In this document: piece by piece, positions 11,306 to 23,379 of the stretch
How the letters are laid out: the number at the start of each line of letters is the position of its first letter
Position numbering within the stretch: position 1 is the stretch's first letter
From: Dermacentor variabilis
Lineage: Eukaryota > Arthropoda > Arachnida > Ixodida > Ixodidae
DNA: 64,000 nt
Reading direction: 5' to 3'
NCBI RefSeq assembly: GCF_050947875.1
Contig: NC_134570.1
Location: forward strand, 101,412,122 to 101,476,121
Position numbers and translations under genes: made by a program
Notes under the pieces: generated by a model
Database searches by the model: none
What the model was told of the DNA's origin: nothing
What the model saw: the letters and a program-made list of their open reading frames with translations, nothing else

Positions 11306-12541
11306 GACAGACGATCATTGTTGATGTGCGTAACGCGTGACAGAGCTGTTCTGAGTGTTGGCAACCGACTGGGCACCTCTCCTTTGTGTCGGTAACAAGT
11401 CCAGAATATTGAAGATTAGTCACCTTAGTATTGCATAGCTTGCAGATGAATAGGACTATAATCCACATACAGAAAAAAAATCATGAACCATTCCACTCTG
11501 AGAAGGTGGTTGGCCAGCGGAGCTCTTTAGCATAAGACACGGAAGAGACACATAATTTTGAACAAAGGTACGAACTCATTTATTGTCTTGATGGGTGGTC
11601 ATCGTGACGAAAAGTACGCACACTCATTAATTGTCTTGGTAGGGGGTCAAGATTTCGCTCGCAAGTGCAATCACCTTCTTTCATAATGTCAATCGATGCA
11701 CGCGTTCCACTGGGTGGTTGGTTAGGCCGGATCGCTAGGGATATGTATGCAACACGGAACGCGTAAACCGATCCCTTCGGTCGCTTACTCATTGCATTTT
11801 GTGCTTGCTTACAGGGCTTGAGCCGTTGCTCACGGAGGTATTAGCCATTGACGATGACAGTTTTCGACATGCTGTTCTGTTTGTATGCGTGATTAGAAAG
11901 AATTTAAGCACTGTTTCCTTAACTTTGCTCAGTGCTTGTAGCCTGTGCCTTAAGGGGCTTTGAGCCATTGAATTTTTTTGCTTGCTTAAGGGATCGTGAA
12001 TGCTTACGGGGGTATGAGCCAATGATGATGATAGTTTTTGTTCCCGGAGAGCAAAAATGCACGGACCCCAAGACATGTGCAGCTTCGCTGTAAAAAAAGA
12101 GGCACATGCAAGCCCCGAGCTCTAAGGCTGCGGGTGCAGATGTTCCTGCACTCAGAATTACAAAGGTAAGCATGGTGAATCCAAAAATTCCTTTTCTTGT
12201 GTCTGTACAGAAGTTCTCTTTCACCGAGTGAGTAAACGCAACAGGCGTGAGTGTGGCGATTCGCGGACGCGGCACTGAAGTTCCCACGCAGTTAGACGCT
12301 CTCGCAAATATACCGCTTTCGCTCGCCATACAGCACACGGGGCGCAGGCACGATATTATCGCCCTTTCACTTTATGCGGAGCGTTGTCGTGATGACGACG
12401 ACGAAAGAAATGCGCCAAGAGTTTCCATATAATTGCTATCGCGATAATATATGACCAGCGTTATAACATTTGCCCCTCTACACATAGCGCAATAAGTACT
12501 CAACACAAAAGAAGACGCATCTACACGGACAGTGCGCCGAC
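11306..12541. other. spacer with a diverged two-copy tandem duplication
   Basis: Two copies about 170 bp apart (starting near 11,808 and 11,980) share TGCTTGCTTA, then CTTACGGGGGTAT or CTCACGGAGGTAT, then AGCCAATGATGATGATAG or a close variant. Nothing else is recognised. Confidence 0.45.
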
Positions 12542-12979
12542 TTAATTACAACTGTCAATATTGGCGATTGGGCGAACTTGGCCAGCGTACATGCCTATAT
12601 ATAGCTCAAAAGCCCTCCGTGGAGTGCTTTGTGTACATAGTGCCTCTTTTCTGTTGTCTGGACAATTATCATATGTATTGGCAAATACGTAAAAGCATTC
12701 TTCTATAAAATGGAAAGTGACTAAGGTAGGCGCATCACGGTTTCTTTTACCTAGGAGACTCTCGTGATACTGCAGGTAGTGTTCTATATAGCGTTCTATA
12801 TACAAGGCGCAAGATAGCGCTTCTTGTATGTCGGCAAATGCTTTAAATATAGAACTATTTCGGCTTCGCACTTGGTGCTTCCTAATTCTCACATACACTA
12901 GAAGCACACGGTTTATTTTCATGACAAGTTTAAATGCCTGCGTGCGTGACATTTTCTTTATTCTGAATTGCTGCTCCAT
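12542..12979 (-). CDS. hypothetical 145-aa ORF
   Basis: Open from ATG at 12979 to a stop at 12542. The predicted product is basic at the N-terminus (MEQQFRIKKMSRTQ) and otherwise mixed, with a balanced composition and no obvious signal peptide, membrane segment or known motif. It stands alone in AT-rich sequence with no visible promoter or splice context. I do not recognise it. It could be chance, a fragment of a transposon protein, or a small exon. Confidence 0.2.
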   Translation of the reverse strand: MEQQFRIKKMSRTQAFKLVMKINRVLLVYVRIRKHQVRSRNSSIFKAFADIQEALSCALYIERYIEHYLQYHESLLGKRNRDAPTLVTFHFIEECFYVFANTYDNCPDNRKEALCTQSTPRRAFELYIGMYAGQVRPIANIDSCN

Positions 12980-13796
12980 TTAAAAATATATGACCAGCGC
13001 AGGAATGTCTGCCGGATTAATTCACATTCATGCTTCTGCTGTCGAAGGTTTATAACACATTTACAAAGTGCAGCATATCGCAAACGCTGAATCTATTGTA
13101 TGGCACTCGGAATTATCTTCTGAGTTCATTCACTCAACAGTAGATATTTTTTATGAAAAACGTCAAGAGGCACATCTAAATTATTTGGTTTTTTTATACG
13201 TACGCAACGAGCTTAACTAAAGAAATCGTTAGGAAACCGCATGACCAAGAACGTGCGTGCAGGAAATAAAGTGATGTCCATCTGACAGTGGAATGCCGCC
13301 ACAGAAGATTTTGCAAAAGAAAAGACCTCTTCATACTTTCGTGAAAACTCTGCTGCTCCTTTATTCAAGACCGGGATCACCAGCAAACCAAACCAGAACA
13401 GTAATTATACTACAGTAACCCAGGAGGCTTAAACGTCTGCAGGCAATTCGTTATTATTGAGAAACCGAAATCGCACCAAGTGTCAAAATATATATGCCCA
13501 AAAGACCAGGAAGTTCTCGTATTGCTAAAGTGCTCGCTCACTAAAAAGAAGAAAAGAAGGAAAACGAAACGCTGGTACCTCGATAATTTTATAGCCACGA
13601 AGGTTGTTTTCCACGTAAACAAAGAACATCGCTTTATGACATACTGCTACTGTCAAATTGGTTTAAGGTATTCCTTGCTCTCTGCCTACAAAAAAAGAAG
13701 GAGTTAAAGAAGTAAAAGCAGCCCTATTCCAAATCCATTCAATACTTAACAAAGTCACGTATTGTGTGCTTCCGGTAGACCTAGAGTGTGTTATAT
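12980..13796. other. AT-rich spacer, nothing recognised
   Basis: Only short ORFs and low-complexity AAAGAAG runs are seen. Confidence 0.4.
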
Positions 13797-13913
13797 CATA
13801 CTGAAAAGACTTTGCGCCAGAAAACAACACACACAAGAAAGACGACGACACCACGGACGCAAAAAAAACAACACCACGTGTGTTGTTTTTTGGCGCAACA
13901 TCTGTTCAGTATG
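13797..13913. repeat. short imperfect palindrome (fold-back mini-element 3)
   Basis: Arms at 13797-13832 and 13878-13913 match over 36 bp with a few mismatches (CATACTGAA at the outer edge, AACAACACAC at the inner). A second, smaller hairpin (AAAAAACAACAC with GTGTTGTTTTTT) lies within the core. Confidence 0.72.
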
Positions 13914-15281
13914 CAAGATCTCCAACTAGCCCAGCAGTTAACTCTTCTAATGTGTGATATCAAAATAAGAAAAGTTGCAGTATACATAGGCACGCGGTCA
14001 AGTGCTTTCCGTTTTATTTGGAATGTAAAGAAAGGAAAAACAAGTAGCAACCTTACAATGGTGTGGGTGCTCCTTTTCGCAAAAATCATTTTTTAATATA
14101 GTTTTGCTAAAATGATCCAGCACTTGCAATCAACATGGGTGTGATAGCGTAATTAAGACCAACTTTTCGATGCTTGATATCTGGATTATTGTTTATATCC
14201 AAAAAAGAGTACTATATTAGGTTGAGCTCATTGTGCACGCGAAGTATAGCTGTGCACTCGAGAAAGTAAGGGCGCTAAGTATATCCGTTGGCCTGAGTAC
14301 TAATAGCGATGATTGTCTGCAACGTCTCTGAAACTAATGCCTACGCAGCAAGAACTTACATTGGCAAGTACAGATTACAAGAGTTGCTCTTCTATGTGTC
14401 TCCTTTGCTCTTGACTCGGCTTGACTCGTTTGTTCCTTGTGCTTGTAAATGTGAGTTTTATCAAGATGATGGATAAAGGTACGCCTGAAAATGAATACGA
14501 CATAATGTTAAACTCTGCGACTGTTCTAGTCGAATAAATTAGCATGAATGCACGTCTCGCTAATTTACTGAAACAAATTACGCATATTCCAAATTGCACA
14601 CTTTAATTTTTCGCAAGCTGTCATTTCTTGACAAAACAGCCAAATGACGGAACACTTCAAATTAGAAGCTAATGAAAAATTAAAAAAAGGCTACGTGAAG
14701 CATGTCAGGCAGCGAAACAAAAATCACATTTAGGTAAGACAAGAAAGGGGAAACTGTTTCTCTTGAAGCGGGTATGCCGTGTCATCACGTATGCCAGTCT
14801 AAAAACACCACCACCTAGAATGACCTTTCATAAACCAGAACCTCTAGCTTATCTGAGGTATGAATCGGAGCTAGGTAGTAAAGCAACCATCTTTAAGGGA
14901 ACAGTGCAGAACGCGAGGCAAGCGAGTGCCAAAAACTAAATTGTAAATCTAAAGCCTAAAATTGGCTGTCACTTTGGTGTCGTTACGTGACCTCACTGAG
15001 ATGTTACCAATAAACACTTCCCATGTACTCCAACGTGTTCGCATGGCGATCTTCGCTTTCCTTTCCCTGCGTTCATTCATCACCAGACCGCGACCATACA
15101 GAACTGATCCCCAAGCAGCTACGAGTTCACATTGTGCTTGCTCCATTGTATCCTTCATAACGGGAGACGCGACGTGATTTGATACAATGACCATCTCGGA
15201 ACCAATTTCCCTTTCAATTATCACGGGGCTATCATACATGACGTTGCACATTGCCGCGTGTCCTTAACAACTGTTGCTTAA

Positions 15282-15430
15282 TCCACCTTAAACATACTCG
15301 CTCTAAATTGTGCACCAACCTTAATCCACCTTAATCCATTTTAATCTTCATTGATCCACTTTAATTCACCTTCGATCACTTTACTCCACCTTACGTCACT
15401 TTGCTCTAACTAAAGTCACCTTACTCTAAC
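15282..15430. repeat. degenerate 10-bp tandem repeat
   Basis: Fourteen or so consecutive decamers of the type TTAATCCACC or CTTTACTCCA run head to tail with strict 10-bp spacing but variable bases. The period is close to one DNA helical turn. Confidence 0.7.
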
Positions 15431-16439
15431 GTGGAAGCGATGTGATGTGCGCAATTACACGCGCACTATAGGCGCCATGCACGCCGACGGACGCGCCACT
15501 GGTGGCGGCCTTGCGCAGAACCCGCGGGAGAGGAGCCTGGCGCGCGCCGTAGTTTGTTGTGTCGTTGATTGTGCTTCTGTGTCTTATTCACGTTTTCAGA
15601 GCAAGATAGGCAACACCATTCGCACGTGTGGGGTGGCCCAAGCTTGAGGGAATGTCGAAGAAGAATTGTTGCAGGCTGGGGGGCTCAAATACCGGTGAAA
15701 ACGGGCCGGGGATACGGTTCTAATCATTCCCGGCAAAGCCTCATCAGTGGGAGCAACGGTAGCGAAAATGGATCGTCGCTTCGGAGGGAAATTTCTTGTT
15801 CTCATCCTTTCCTTGGTCTCGTCGGTGTTTTTCCCCCTCGATCATAGTTAGACGCGTGAGCAACGAAGTTCGTTTGCAGTGCAGCATGAGGTTTAAAGGC
15901 ATTTCGCTAAATTTCGGAATTCTGTTTGCCGCTTATATTGTTTTCCACTTCTATATACCGCGTTGCGCTAGCTAGGCAGCATGATTGCACGAGCGTATTG
16001 CGTTGTATGTTAAAGCTACTGAAGTTTGCAAGAACTGAAATTGTTCGTTTCATGTGGCGCGCTAAATCCTCGCACCAGCTGTCACGGACTTCATGTTTTT
16101 ACATCTATTTTATGCATGGCTTTGCAAATGTTTAATTGTTGCTAGTTGTTCCATGCATAACTCTTGTCGATTCTTTTGAGCTGCGAAGTTTTCACCCTGC
16201 CTTGATTGTAAAGGGTATAAATCACGCTGTGTCTTATCGGAATGATACCAAGGAAGTGCTTCTTTAACAGCTTCATTCTTTTCGCCCGAGGGCATCTTAG
16301 ATATTGTTTGCGTTTCTGGAAATGTGTTTAGACAATAGGTAGTTAAGGGCGAGAATTTCTAATAGCTGCTGCATATGGTATTTCAGTGGCACCTCTATAG
16401 GCTGTGCACGAGGCGTATAGGCACCCCTTTAGTCAGCGA
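15431..16439. other. GC-rich stretch then spacer, no recognised gene
   Basis: 15,470-15,560 is CpG-rich (GGCGCCATGCACGCCGACGG and similar) and lies in the part of unit 1 that other units lack. ORFs are short. It may be the end of an unidentified GC-rich element or a promoter-like island. Confidence 0.3.
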
Positions 16440-16560
16440 GAACAGTATAGCCGCCGTGGCGCCAGGGAAGCGTGCCTGTGGCGCATCGTGGAGGCCCGGG
16501 CTCGATTCCCACCATGACCCGGATGTACCAAATTTTCATTTTAAAGGCACTATTTAATTT
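16440..16560 (+). mobile_element. probable tRNA-derived SINE fragment
   Basis: A TGGCGC-containing A-box-like stretch is followed about 50 bp later by GGGCTCGATTCCC, a good Pol III B box, then an unrelated tail with TTTTCATTTTAAAGGC. This is the layout of a tRNA-headed SINE. It differs from the SINE at 47,253-47,498. Ends are uncertain. Confidence 0.45.
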
Positions 16561-16924
16561 ATCTACAGCAACCTCCTTGGTATACTTAAAGCGAATCCGA
16601 GCGCTTTAAATTTTTTTTCTTACTCTTTGCGCCATCGACCATTTCTGGTACCAACGTATGATCACGCCGGACTCCGGGCCTCTTAGGTAATGTTGGGACC
16701 AACAGATGGGCACACACTGTGGGTAAAACGTTGTATGAACCGGGGCCTCTCCCTCAGCCTCTCGTTGTCATTCGCCACCCCCTTTTCCGATATTTGGGAC
16801 TGTTTCCTTCGTCAGTCGAGCTTCCGAGACCATTCTGCGAGAGCTCATATAGCTTTCTCGTTCAGTAAGACGAAGCTATTTTATGGTAAAATAGCAATGC
16901 CAAAAAACTAGGAAAATGTGTAAT

Positions 16925-16930
16925 TTTATT
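16925..16930 (-). terminator. AATAAA polyadenylation signal, copy 1
   Basis: AATAAA on the minus strand about 480 bp past the stop, in a block (AATAAAATTA context) conserved at the same place in the other three units. Confidence 0.55.
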
Positions 16931-17408
16931 TAAGCTAATAGTATCTTACAAGTGCGCTGTGTAAGCGATACGTAAACGCATATTTGTTGGTGAAACCAAC
17001 GGTAGATGTTTTGCAGACGCCAGAGGATTCTGCAACAGAAAGAAATAAGCCTTCTTTGAACACAAGGAGATGACCACCGTGTAATTTGTCGTTCCCACGA
17101 ACAGCAAAACGGGGAAAGAAGACAGTGGTTACGATAACATAGAATCAAGAAGCAAGAGCATGATTCAGCAAACTTCCATATAAAAAAAGAGAGAGCACCA
17201 CTGACTACCGGGTTGACAGTCGATGCCTGTAACCTTCAGGAAATAAAGTTATTCTCAATTAGGACAGTTTTACGTTTTTGCTGTACCTCTTACCCTCAGT
17301 TTTCAAGAACATGTATTAAATTATTCTGCGGTATAATGTTTTTCCCCAGTACGCCTATAGTAGTGGACGGAGGAAGACTGAAAAATATTAGTGCGAGTGC
17401 GCAGAAAA

Positions 17409-18699
17409 TTATTTGAGCAGCTGCAGAAGATTCCAAAACTCACACTTCTTCCTGCGGAGGAGGGTTGTGTAGTCGAAGGGAGAGCCAAGGCCGTAGCCGT
17501 AGTTCAGGCCATAGCCGAGGAGACCGTGGCCGTAGCCGTAGTGGCCAACGCCGTAACCAAGGGTGCCGACGCCGTAGCCGTAGACTGGTGCGGCGTGGTA
17601 AGCACCGACAACAGGGGCAGCGTGGGAAACGGTGGCGACAGCTGGGGCGTGGTGGACGGTGGTGGTGGCAACAGCTGGGGCAGCGTGGACAGTAGCGACG
17701 GCTGGAGCAGCAGCGTAGGTGGCGACGGGCGTGGCCACAGCGGTGGCGACTGGGGCGTGGGCCACAGTAGTGACAGCTGGGGCAGTGGCGTAGGTGGCGA
17801 CTGGAGCAGCGTGGGCAATGGTGGCAACACGGGTCACTGCTGGAGCAACAGCGTAGGAGGCGACGGCTGGGGCAGCAACAGCGGTGGCGACTGGGGCGTG
17901 GGCCACGGTGGTAAAAGCTGGGGCAGCAGCAACAACTGGAGCAGCGGCATAAGTGGTGACAGGAGCAGTAGCAAAGGTGGCAACTGGAGCAGCGTGGGCA
18001 ACAGTTTCGACGACTGGGGCGGCAGCCAGACCAACGCTGTATCCGGCGTTGCCGACGAAGCCAGCCAAGGCGGTGGTGGCCAGGGCGAGGACGATGCAGA
18101 TGCGGATCTATATGAAAATAACATAGCTTAGCGCAATGTGCATGGTTCTGCACAAATTCAGTATGGGCATTTGGGCACAAACACTTGCGAGGTGCAGAAA
18201 AAGCTTACTTTCGGGGTTTAGATCCAGTTTAGCACAAAAATAAAAAAAGCTGTTGCCACGAATGGCTGGCGTCTCTAATTTTGCTATATCCTGAACCATT
18301 ATTTCCATTGTTGTACGCTAGTGTGCTCGTTTATGGATGTTGCAAAATTTATATTCTGAGTGAATGTCATTTCATATTGTAAACAAGGGCGCTGTTTGTA
18401 AAGTCCCCTTGGCTTGAGCGTTAGCTTTCACTTGCCCTGATGAAATGGATAGCCTGTGCATTGTATAGAGATTCAAATGACGCTCGAACATGTGCTACCT
18501 AAATATCATATATGTAGAGTACCGTTATTCCACCATAACTGTTGAGGGCTCCCATGTAAATCTGACGATCATGAGTTTGTCCTTTATGCTCTGGTGCAAT
18601 ACGAATCCTCAAATTTGGTGGGAATCCAATTACCATTTAGCATAACAAACGCTGATGAGTCATTAATGAGAATCAATTCCTTTGCGAAAAGCTTACCAT
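17409..18699 (-). CDS. secreted Ala/Pro/Val-rich cuticle-type protein, copy 1
   Basis: Two coding exons: 18699-18697 (the ATG only, followed by GTAAGC) and 18107-17409 (after TATAG), giving 233 aa. Residues 1-16 form a signal peptide ending LALATTALA, and the mature chain begins GFVG. The body is low-complexity repeats of the APVATYAAAP, HAPVATAVAAPAVASY and HAAPAVATTTVHH kind. A Gly/Tyr block (GYGVGTLGYGVGHYGYGHG) follows, then a basic end, LLRRKKC. This is the make-up of arthropod cuticle or calphotin-like structural proteins, and I infer secretion into the exoskeleton. It lacks a chitin-binding RR consensus that I can see. It is the shortest of the three paralogues, having fewer repeat blocks. 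The start choice rests on the promoter and identical splicing in copies 2 and 3; an internal start would lose the signal peptide. Confidence 0.85.
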
Positions 18700-18755
18700 T
18701 TTGGCTTCAGAGCTTCAGTTCTGCAAACTGTTGCCTGTGGTCAGCATCGGAGCTC

Positions 18756-18763
18756 CTTATATA
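18756..18763 (-). promoter_or_regulatory. TATA box of cuticle-type gene copy 1
   Basis: TATATAAG on the minus strand. About 30-35 bp downstream is an ACAGTTT initiator-like site, and the ATG lies 57 bp past the box. The same arrangement is present at copies 2 and 3. Confidence 0.78.
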
Positions 18764-19234
18764 GGGCGTCTCTCGTGCCCTAATATTATGCGTAGCGAGA
18801 AAAATAACTGCAACTGGACGGGAAACAAGCACCTCCTCGCCAGTGCGCTGTATACCGGACCTTTGAACCGGAGCCAAGGCAATACGCGTGCCGAAAAATA
18901 ATGAAGCCCCACCCTGAAACAATGATAGGTGACGAGGTGCACTTGAGGAAAGGCAGTCCACAGCCTTCGATGATTGTCTGAGTACCGGTTACATGCGACA
19001 AATGCTAAAAGCAGGTTATTTTCTTTTTTTCCCTACCTTTTACTGACAAGCATATGAGAACGCAAACCTGAAATGAATCCCCCCTTTTGCCAATCGCCTT
19101 ATGGCGTAATAACGCGCAATCGATGCGAATAATAAATCATGCTCGTGTCGTACGATCAGCCTGCGCCATTTGCTTGGGAGATCAGTCGATCGAAATAGAG
19201 AACTGCTTTATCATATAACAGGCTGTTCTCCTTC

Positions 19235-19425
19235 TCAATGGTGCCTGATATAGGGCGTCTCTCGTGCCCTATTATCATGCGTAGTGAGAAAAATAAATCC
19301 TACAGGAGGGGAGACAAGCGCCTCCTCGCCAGTGCGCTGTAAACTGGACCTTCGAACCGGAGCCAAGGCAATACGCGTGCCGGAAGATAATGAAGCTCCT
19401 CCCTGAAACAATGATAGGTGGCGAT
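19235..19425 (-). repeat. duplicated promoter block upstream of copy 1
   Basis: This repeats 18,755-18,945 closely (TAGGGCGTCTCTCGTGCCCT, CCTCCTCGCCAGTGCGCTGT, GAACCGGAGCCAAGGCAATA) in the same orientation, about 485 bp away. Its TATA equivalent reads TATATCAG and no exon 1 follows, so it seems a promoter fragment without a gene. Confidence 0.72.
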
Positions 19426-19930
19426 TCTAAATCGCGGTAAGAATCAATTTATAAAGTGGTGCTGGAGATTTCGGGGCACCTCCGGTATTTTTGAACTTTT
19501 TTTGATAGAAGGTGACCTTTATTACGAACGGAACTTTCATTCCTATCCACGAAAATTGTATGGTTTCTGAAAATCAACAGTTCATAACTAATGTCTGCGA
19601 CGCGACACCCCAAGCCTAACAGGGGCAGTCACTGGCCGTGTCTCTTGTTCAATTAATGTAGTGTACCTGTCTTTATTGTTTGCTTATGCCCGCGCATAGC
19701 TACCCGAAACATCTCAATATGCTCGTCTAAAATTGTAGGACTTGTTAGATCAGAGGTAACCAAGGGATTATACAGTCCCAGGCTAGTATTATACTGATTC
19801 ATCGTAATGCTTAATTTTAGCCTTTTGTCGTTTGCTTACGCAAAGCCATGTCCCTGATGTAGCTGATTGCTCATTTAGTAAGGAAGTATTTTAGTAAATG
19901 ATGAGAACGGGACGTGAAGAATCCTTGCCC

Positions 19931-22164
19931 TGTACGGGCCCTTCTTTCCTTATCACCCTCCCAAAGCCTGCAATTTCCAAGTTTCTTGCCCGGAAAAGTG
20001 CACCAATTTGCCCAGTTCACCAAAGGATAATGAACGCCCAAACATCAGAGGTATAGTCACCTGGGGTTGATGGAACTCGGCCGTATGACGATCGTCTCTG
20101 GACAGCAAGTGCTTAGACTCAGCACAGACTTACTCAAAGCAATGTCATGGCTGATTTTACCAGCGCGGAAGGTACATGGCCCACCTGCTTTCGATCGCGT
20201 ATTTTGGAAAACCTGGCAAATATGCGGGAAAACTTAATCAGATGTGAGCTTCAGAAATCTTTCCACAAATGAATAGGCCTTTTCTGTTGTGCTTGCTAAG
20301 GAAATCACCTTATCCGTCTTAAGTACCTCAACGACATGAGCGCGCACGTCTGCTGTATCCGACAGAAACTTGAAAAGACACACGCGATGTACGCATCAGG
20401 TATTCCCCCAATATATCGCATGTGTCTTAAGAACCTCTAGCAATCCTTAACAGATATGTAGGACTTATCTTGAGCAGTGTTGCCAATTTCATGGCTTTCT
20501 CGCTAAATGAGGCAAATTTTTGCTCTGCCTAAAGGGAAAGCATTGCGCCCTGTGGGTGGCGGCCTTTTTGGCGGTTTTCCTGTAGTGTTTCTTTTTCTTT
20601 TTGGCGGTACAAGAACATAAGACTTTTTTCGAGAATTACTGGCGATTCCTGAGTGGCAGACATGCATCTTATCTACTTCCTTTTGTATGTAAGAGGGGAA
20701 ATATGAACATCACCCACAAACATTGTGGTTCGCATCTCTTCCGCCATGTCTCCATGCCTCCTCAGAACTATACCTATAGCTGTTTCGCCAGTTCGTAGCA
20801 GTTTCCCTGTGCGTAATTTTTGCAGAGACGCTTTTCGGAATTTTTCCTCGTGGAATGGCTCCGGTTAAATAAATTAAAAAAATCATTTTTGTAATTTCAC
20901 ATTATCAGTAGTGGCGCTGCCGTGGTCTGTGGCGAGCTCAGTGAGCTCAATGTAATTAAACCTAAGTTAACAACAGTGTGCTCTGAGAGGACAAATGCCA
21001 TACTTCCTGTGTAGGCTGGTCTCCACGGAAATGACAAAATCTGCCTCAGTTTCATGCTGGCCCTGGACGTTGTTAGCAAGTTCGGCACAATGACAGTCAG
21101 CTGGACAGCTACGACACCGCCCCTCTAAACTCAGCCACGCCAGCGAATAAGTGCGCTTAGGGAAAGCACGACCATGACAAGATGAAACAACTTGACATTT
21201 TTTCTGTAGTTTTTATGACCAACAGGTAGTTTAACCTTATTTCTGGCCAGGGATCGCAGTTCACGGGAGAATCTTTTTTGTTTAGTTTCGTGGTGGCAAT
21301 ACTATTGCTCACTTTACTGTGGCTCAGAAAAGCGCTTAATAATATGGATCACGGATACCATTTAAGGCTTAATTAAAAAAAAACACCTTTCTATCTAGTG
21401 CAACCATTTTCTGGTGTTTTATTAAAGGCAATAAGACATGTTTTGAACGTGATTATGAATGCTGTTGGCATTTACCGAGTTTTTTACGGATATTATAATG
21501 CTCGTATCTGAGATTTTGTAGTTTTTTGAGGGTCTGCATGAGCGGTTTTTTTCTTTCTAGTTCGTAACACTGACCTTTAGCTAAGTCTATGCAGAATACC
21601 TGAAAAATAAGCATGCATTGAGCGAAACTCTGAGCACTATCGTTGGATATGTGGTGAATTGATATGATGCTCCACGAGTGTCACGATCACTTTCAACAGA
21701 ACAATATTTGCGGTAATTTCTTACTTTGTGTTTACACCTCTAGAAACATTAAAACCTAGTCTGCTCGTTAATTTTCTGTTCTTTTTGTCTTTTATTTCTT
21801 TAATTTATTACATTGGGCGTACTCAAGGTAAAAGCATCGTTGGCGGCATATTGAAGTACATAATACAAACCATGTGAGTAATCAGCGAACGGTAATTATA
21901 AAATGTTCGCGGTAATAAATTTCCTCCCTGTAGTGTACTTGGGAAAGAAAGAAAGCTTGACAGGTTTGTTCATGCAAAGTATGGTGCAAGTGCATTATTT
22001 ATGGTCGTGCCAGGTATGTTTCGCTGTTAAGAGTGACTGGAATAGTCAGGAAGAAACTACTTGTCCTTTAGTATTCAGCGTAAGAATGTACTTTATTCTT
22101 TATTAATACTTTTATTCGTGCTAGGAGTAAATGTATTCGTTGCTCTGCATTTGTTCAATGAAAG
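19931..22164. other. AT-rich spacer, nothing recognised
   Basis: Short ORFs only. A TGGCGAGCTC/GAGCTCA palindrome near 20,930 is small and probably trivial. No element ends were found. Confidence 0.4.
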
Positions 22165-22479
22165 TCATCATCATCGTCAGGCTGGTTACGCCCACTGCGG
22201 GGCAAAGGCCTCTCCCATACATTCCAACTACCCCTCTCATGTAGTAATTGTGGCCATGTCGTCCCTGCAAAACTTCTTAATCTCATCCGCCCACCCAACT
22301 TTATGCCGCCCCCTGCTACGCTTCCCTTCCCTTGGAACCCAGTCCGTAAGCCTTAATGACTATCGGTTATCTTCCCCCTCATTGCATGTCCTGCCCATGC
22401 CCCATTTCTTTTTTCTTTATTTCAACTAAGATATCGTTAACTCGCGTTTGTTCCCTCACCCAATCTGCTCTTTTAGCCC
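22165..22479 (-). mobile_element. RTE-type LINE, 3' fragment with GATG tail (copy 1)
   Basis: On the minus strand this encodes the C-terminal tail of an RTE-like polyprotein (...RADWVREQTRVND..., then WVPREGKRSRG) and ends in CGATGATGATGA at 22,165. It is nearly the same as the plus-strand copy at 45,285-45,714. A candidate target duplication, TCAATGAAAG (22,155-22,164) and TCAATGGAAG (22,480-22,489), brackets it. It is severely 5'-truncated, as RTE elements usually are. Confidence 0.75.
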
Positions 22480-22637
22480 TCAATGGAAGTGCCTGATAAT
22501 AAACTTTTTTAAAAGACAAGCATCCCAGCCTTTCACTGGATTCCCTATAATTTGCTAATGTTTATTTTGGAGTAGATACATACATGTGCTATTTTAAGTC
22601 TGATTATAGTGATCGGCTCCTGAGCCCTTTAACGTTA

Positions 22638-23379
22638 AACCCCAACCAGACGTACGCGCTGATACGCGGCCGCACGCGCAGCGCCGAGTCTGAACGTGTA
22701 CGGCGTCAGGCGCGGAGGCTGCATCGCATGTTGACGCGCGGCGGCGTGGTGACCTTGCACTGCTAGGTTTATTGCGCCCGCGCCGGACGCTGCCGCTCGC
22801 GTCACCCTACCGATGCGCCTCTCGTGACGACGGCGAACCAGCGTGACTTCCGGAACCATTCTTCGTGGGGCGTGCAGCCGTGCGTTGTGATCGGAGTTCC
22901 GCGCGGGTTTTGGTATTTTTTGATGGCAGCCGCTGAAGTCCTCAGCCGCCACGGGTACATTATTAACGAAATGTTCATCGCCGAAGTTCGGGACCTGACA
23001 CAGCGTGCAGAACGCGTAAGGCACAGAACACGCGAGTGATGCTATGCCGACGCTGCTGCAGGTTTCATCGAGTTCACAATACTGACAGCTGAGCTGACTG
23101 AACCACTAGGAGTCCTGCAACATCATTTTTAAAGTATAAAAACAAATTTTAAATTAAAATTCATTGCGTGCTATTATCATCTTTAGCACATTGCTCAACA
23201 TGACTGTTAAGCGTAAGCTGCGCAGCCTTTGAATCGCCGCGACGAAACGCGCAGCGACGAGTGCGCGACAACTCGTGCATCGTTTGGGTGCGCGTCCTCT
23301 TCCTCCGCCGGGCGCGACGCGTCGTCGAGTGAGCGTGGTGCGTGCGGACGCGTTCCGACGCGTACGTCTGGTTGTGCCT
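22638..23379. mobile_element. GC-rich 742-bp TIR element with TTA duplication
   Basis: The left end, after TTA at 22,635-22,637, contains CAACCAGACGTACGCG. The right end contains CGCGTACGTCTGGTTG and is followed by TTA at 23,380-23,382. The inverted match extends about 35 bp inward with mismatches. The body is much more CpG-rich than its surroundings. A 71-codon ORF (22,824-23,039) has no known motif. The 3-bp TTA duplication suggests a non-autonomous Harbinger-like element, related in style to 26-5068 though with different TIRs. Confidence 0.65.

Larger units (their letters stand above)
14500..19930. repeat. segmental duplication unit 1 (cuticle-type gene cluster)
   Basis: Sequence around 14,510-14,990 and 16,740-19,930 matches, in order and direct orientation, the units at about 30.0-33.1, 36.9-40.0 and 44.1-49.0 kb. 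Anchors include TTCTTGACAAAACAGCCAAA (near 14,625), the gene, its upstream block and a GGAAGTATTTTAGTAAATGA word near 19,885. About 1.7 kb (roughly 15.0-16.7 kb) has no match and seems inserted here. Ends are approximate. Confidence 0.65.

Noticed and set aside
15270..15440. CRISPR array
   Set aside because: The decamer array has no spacers and the host is an animal; it is a simple tandem repeat.
17391..18131. Long plus-strand ORFs opposite the cuticle genes (also 30,709-31,194 and 46,387-47,127), up to 246 codons, Gly/Ser/Trp-rich
   Set aside because: They are antisense shadows. Repeats made of GCN, GTN and CCN codons give few stops on any frame, and these ORFs have no signal peptide, conserved start or promoter.
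17440..18180. Minus-strand Arg/Cys/Ser-rich ORFs in the other frames of the cuticle exons (also 30,728-31,531 and 46,301-47,155)
   Set aside because: Frame shadows of the same low-complexity repeats. Only the frame beginning with the signal peptide is joined to the conserved promoter and ATG exon.
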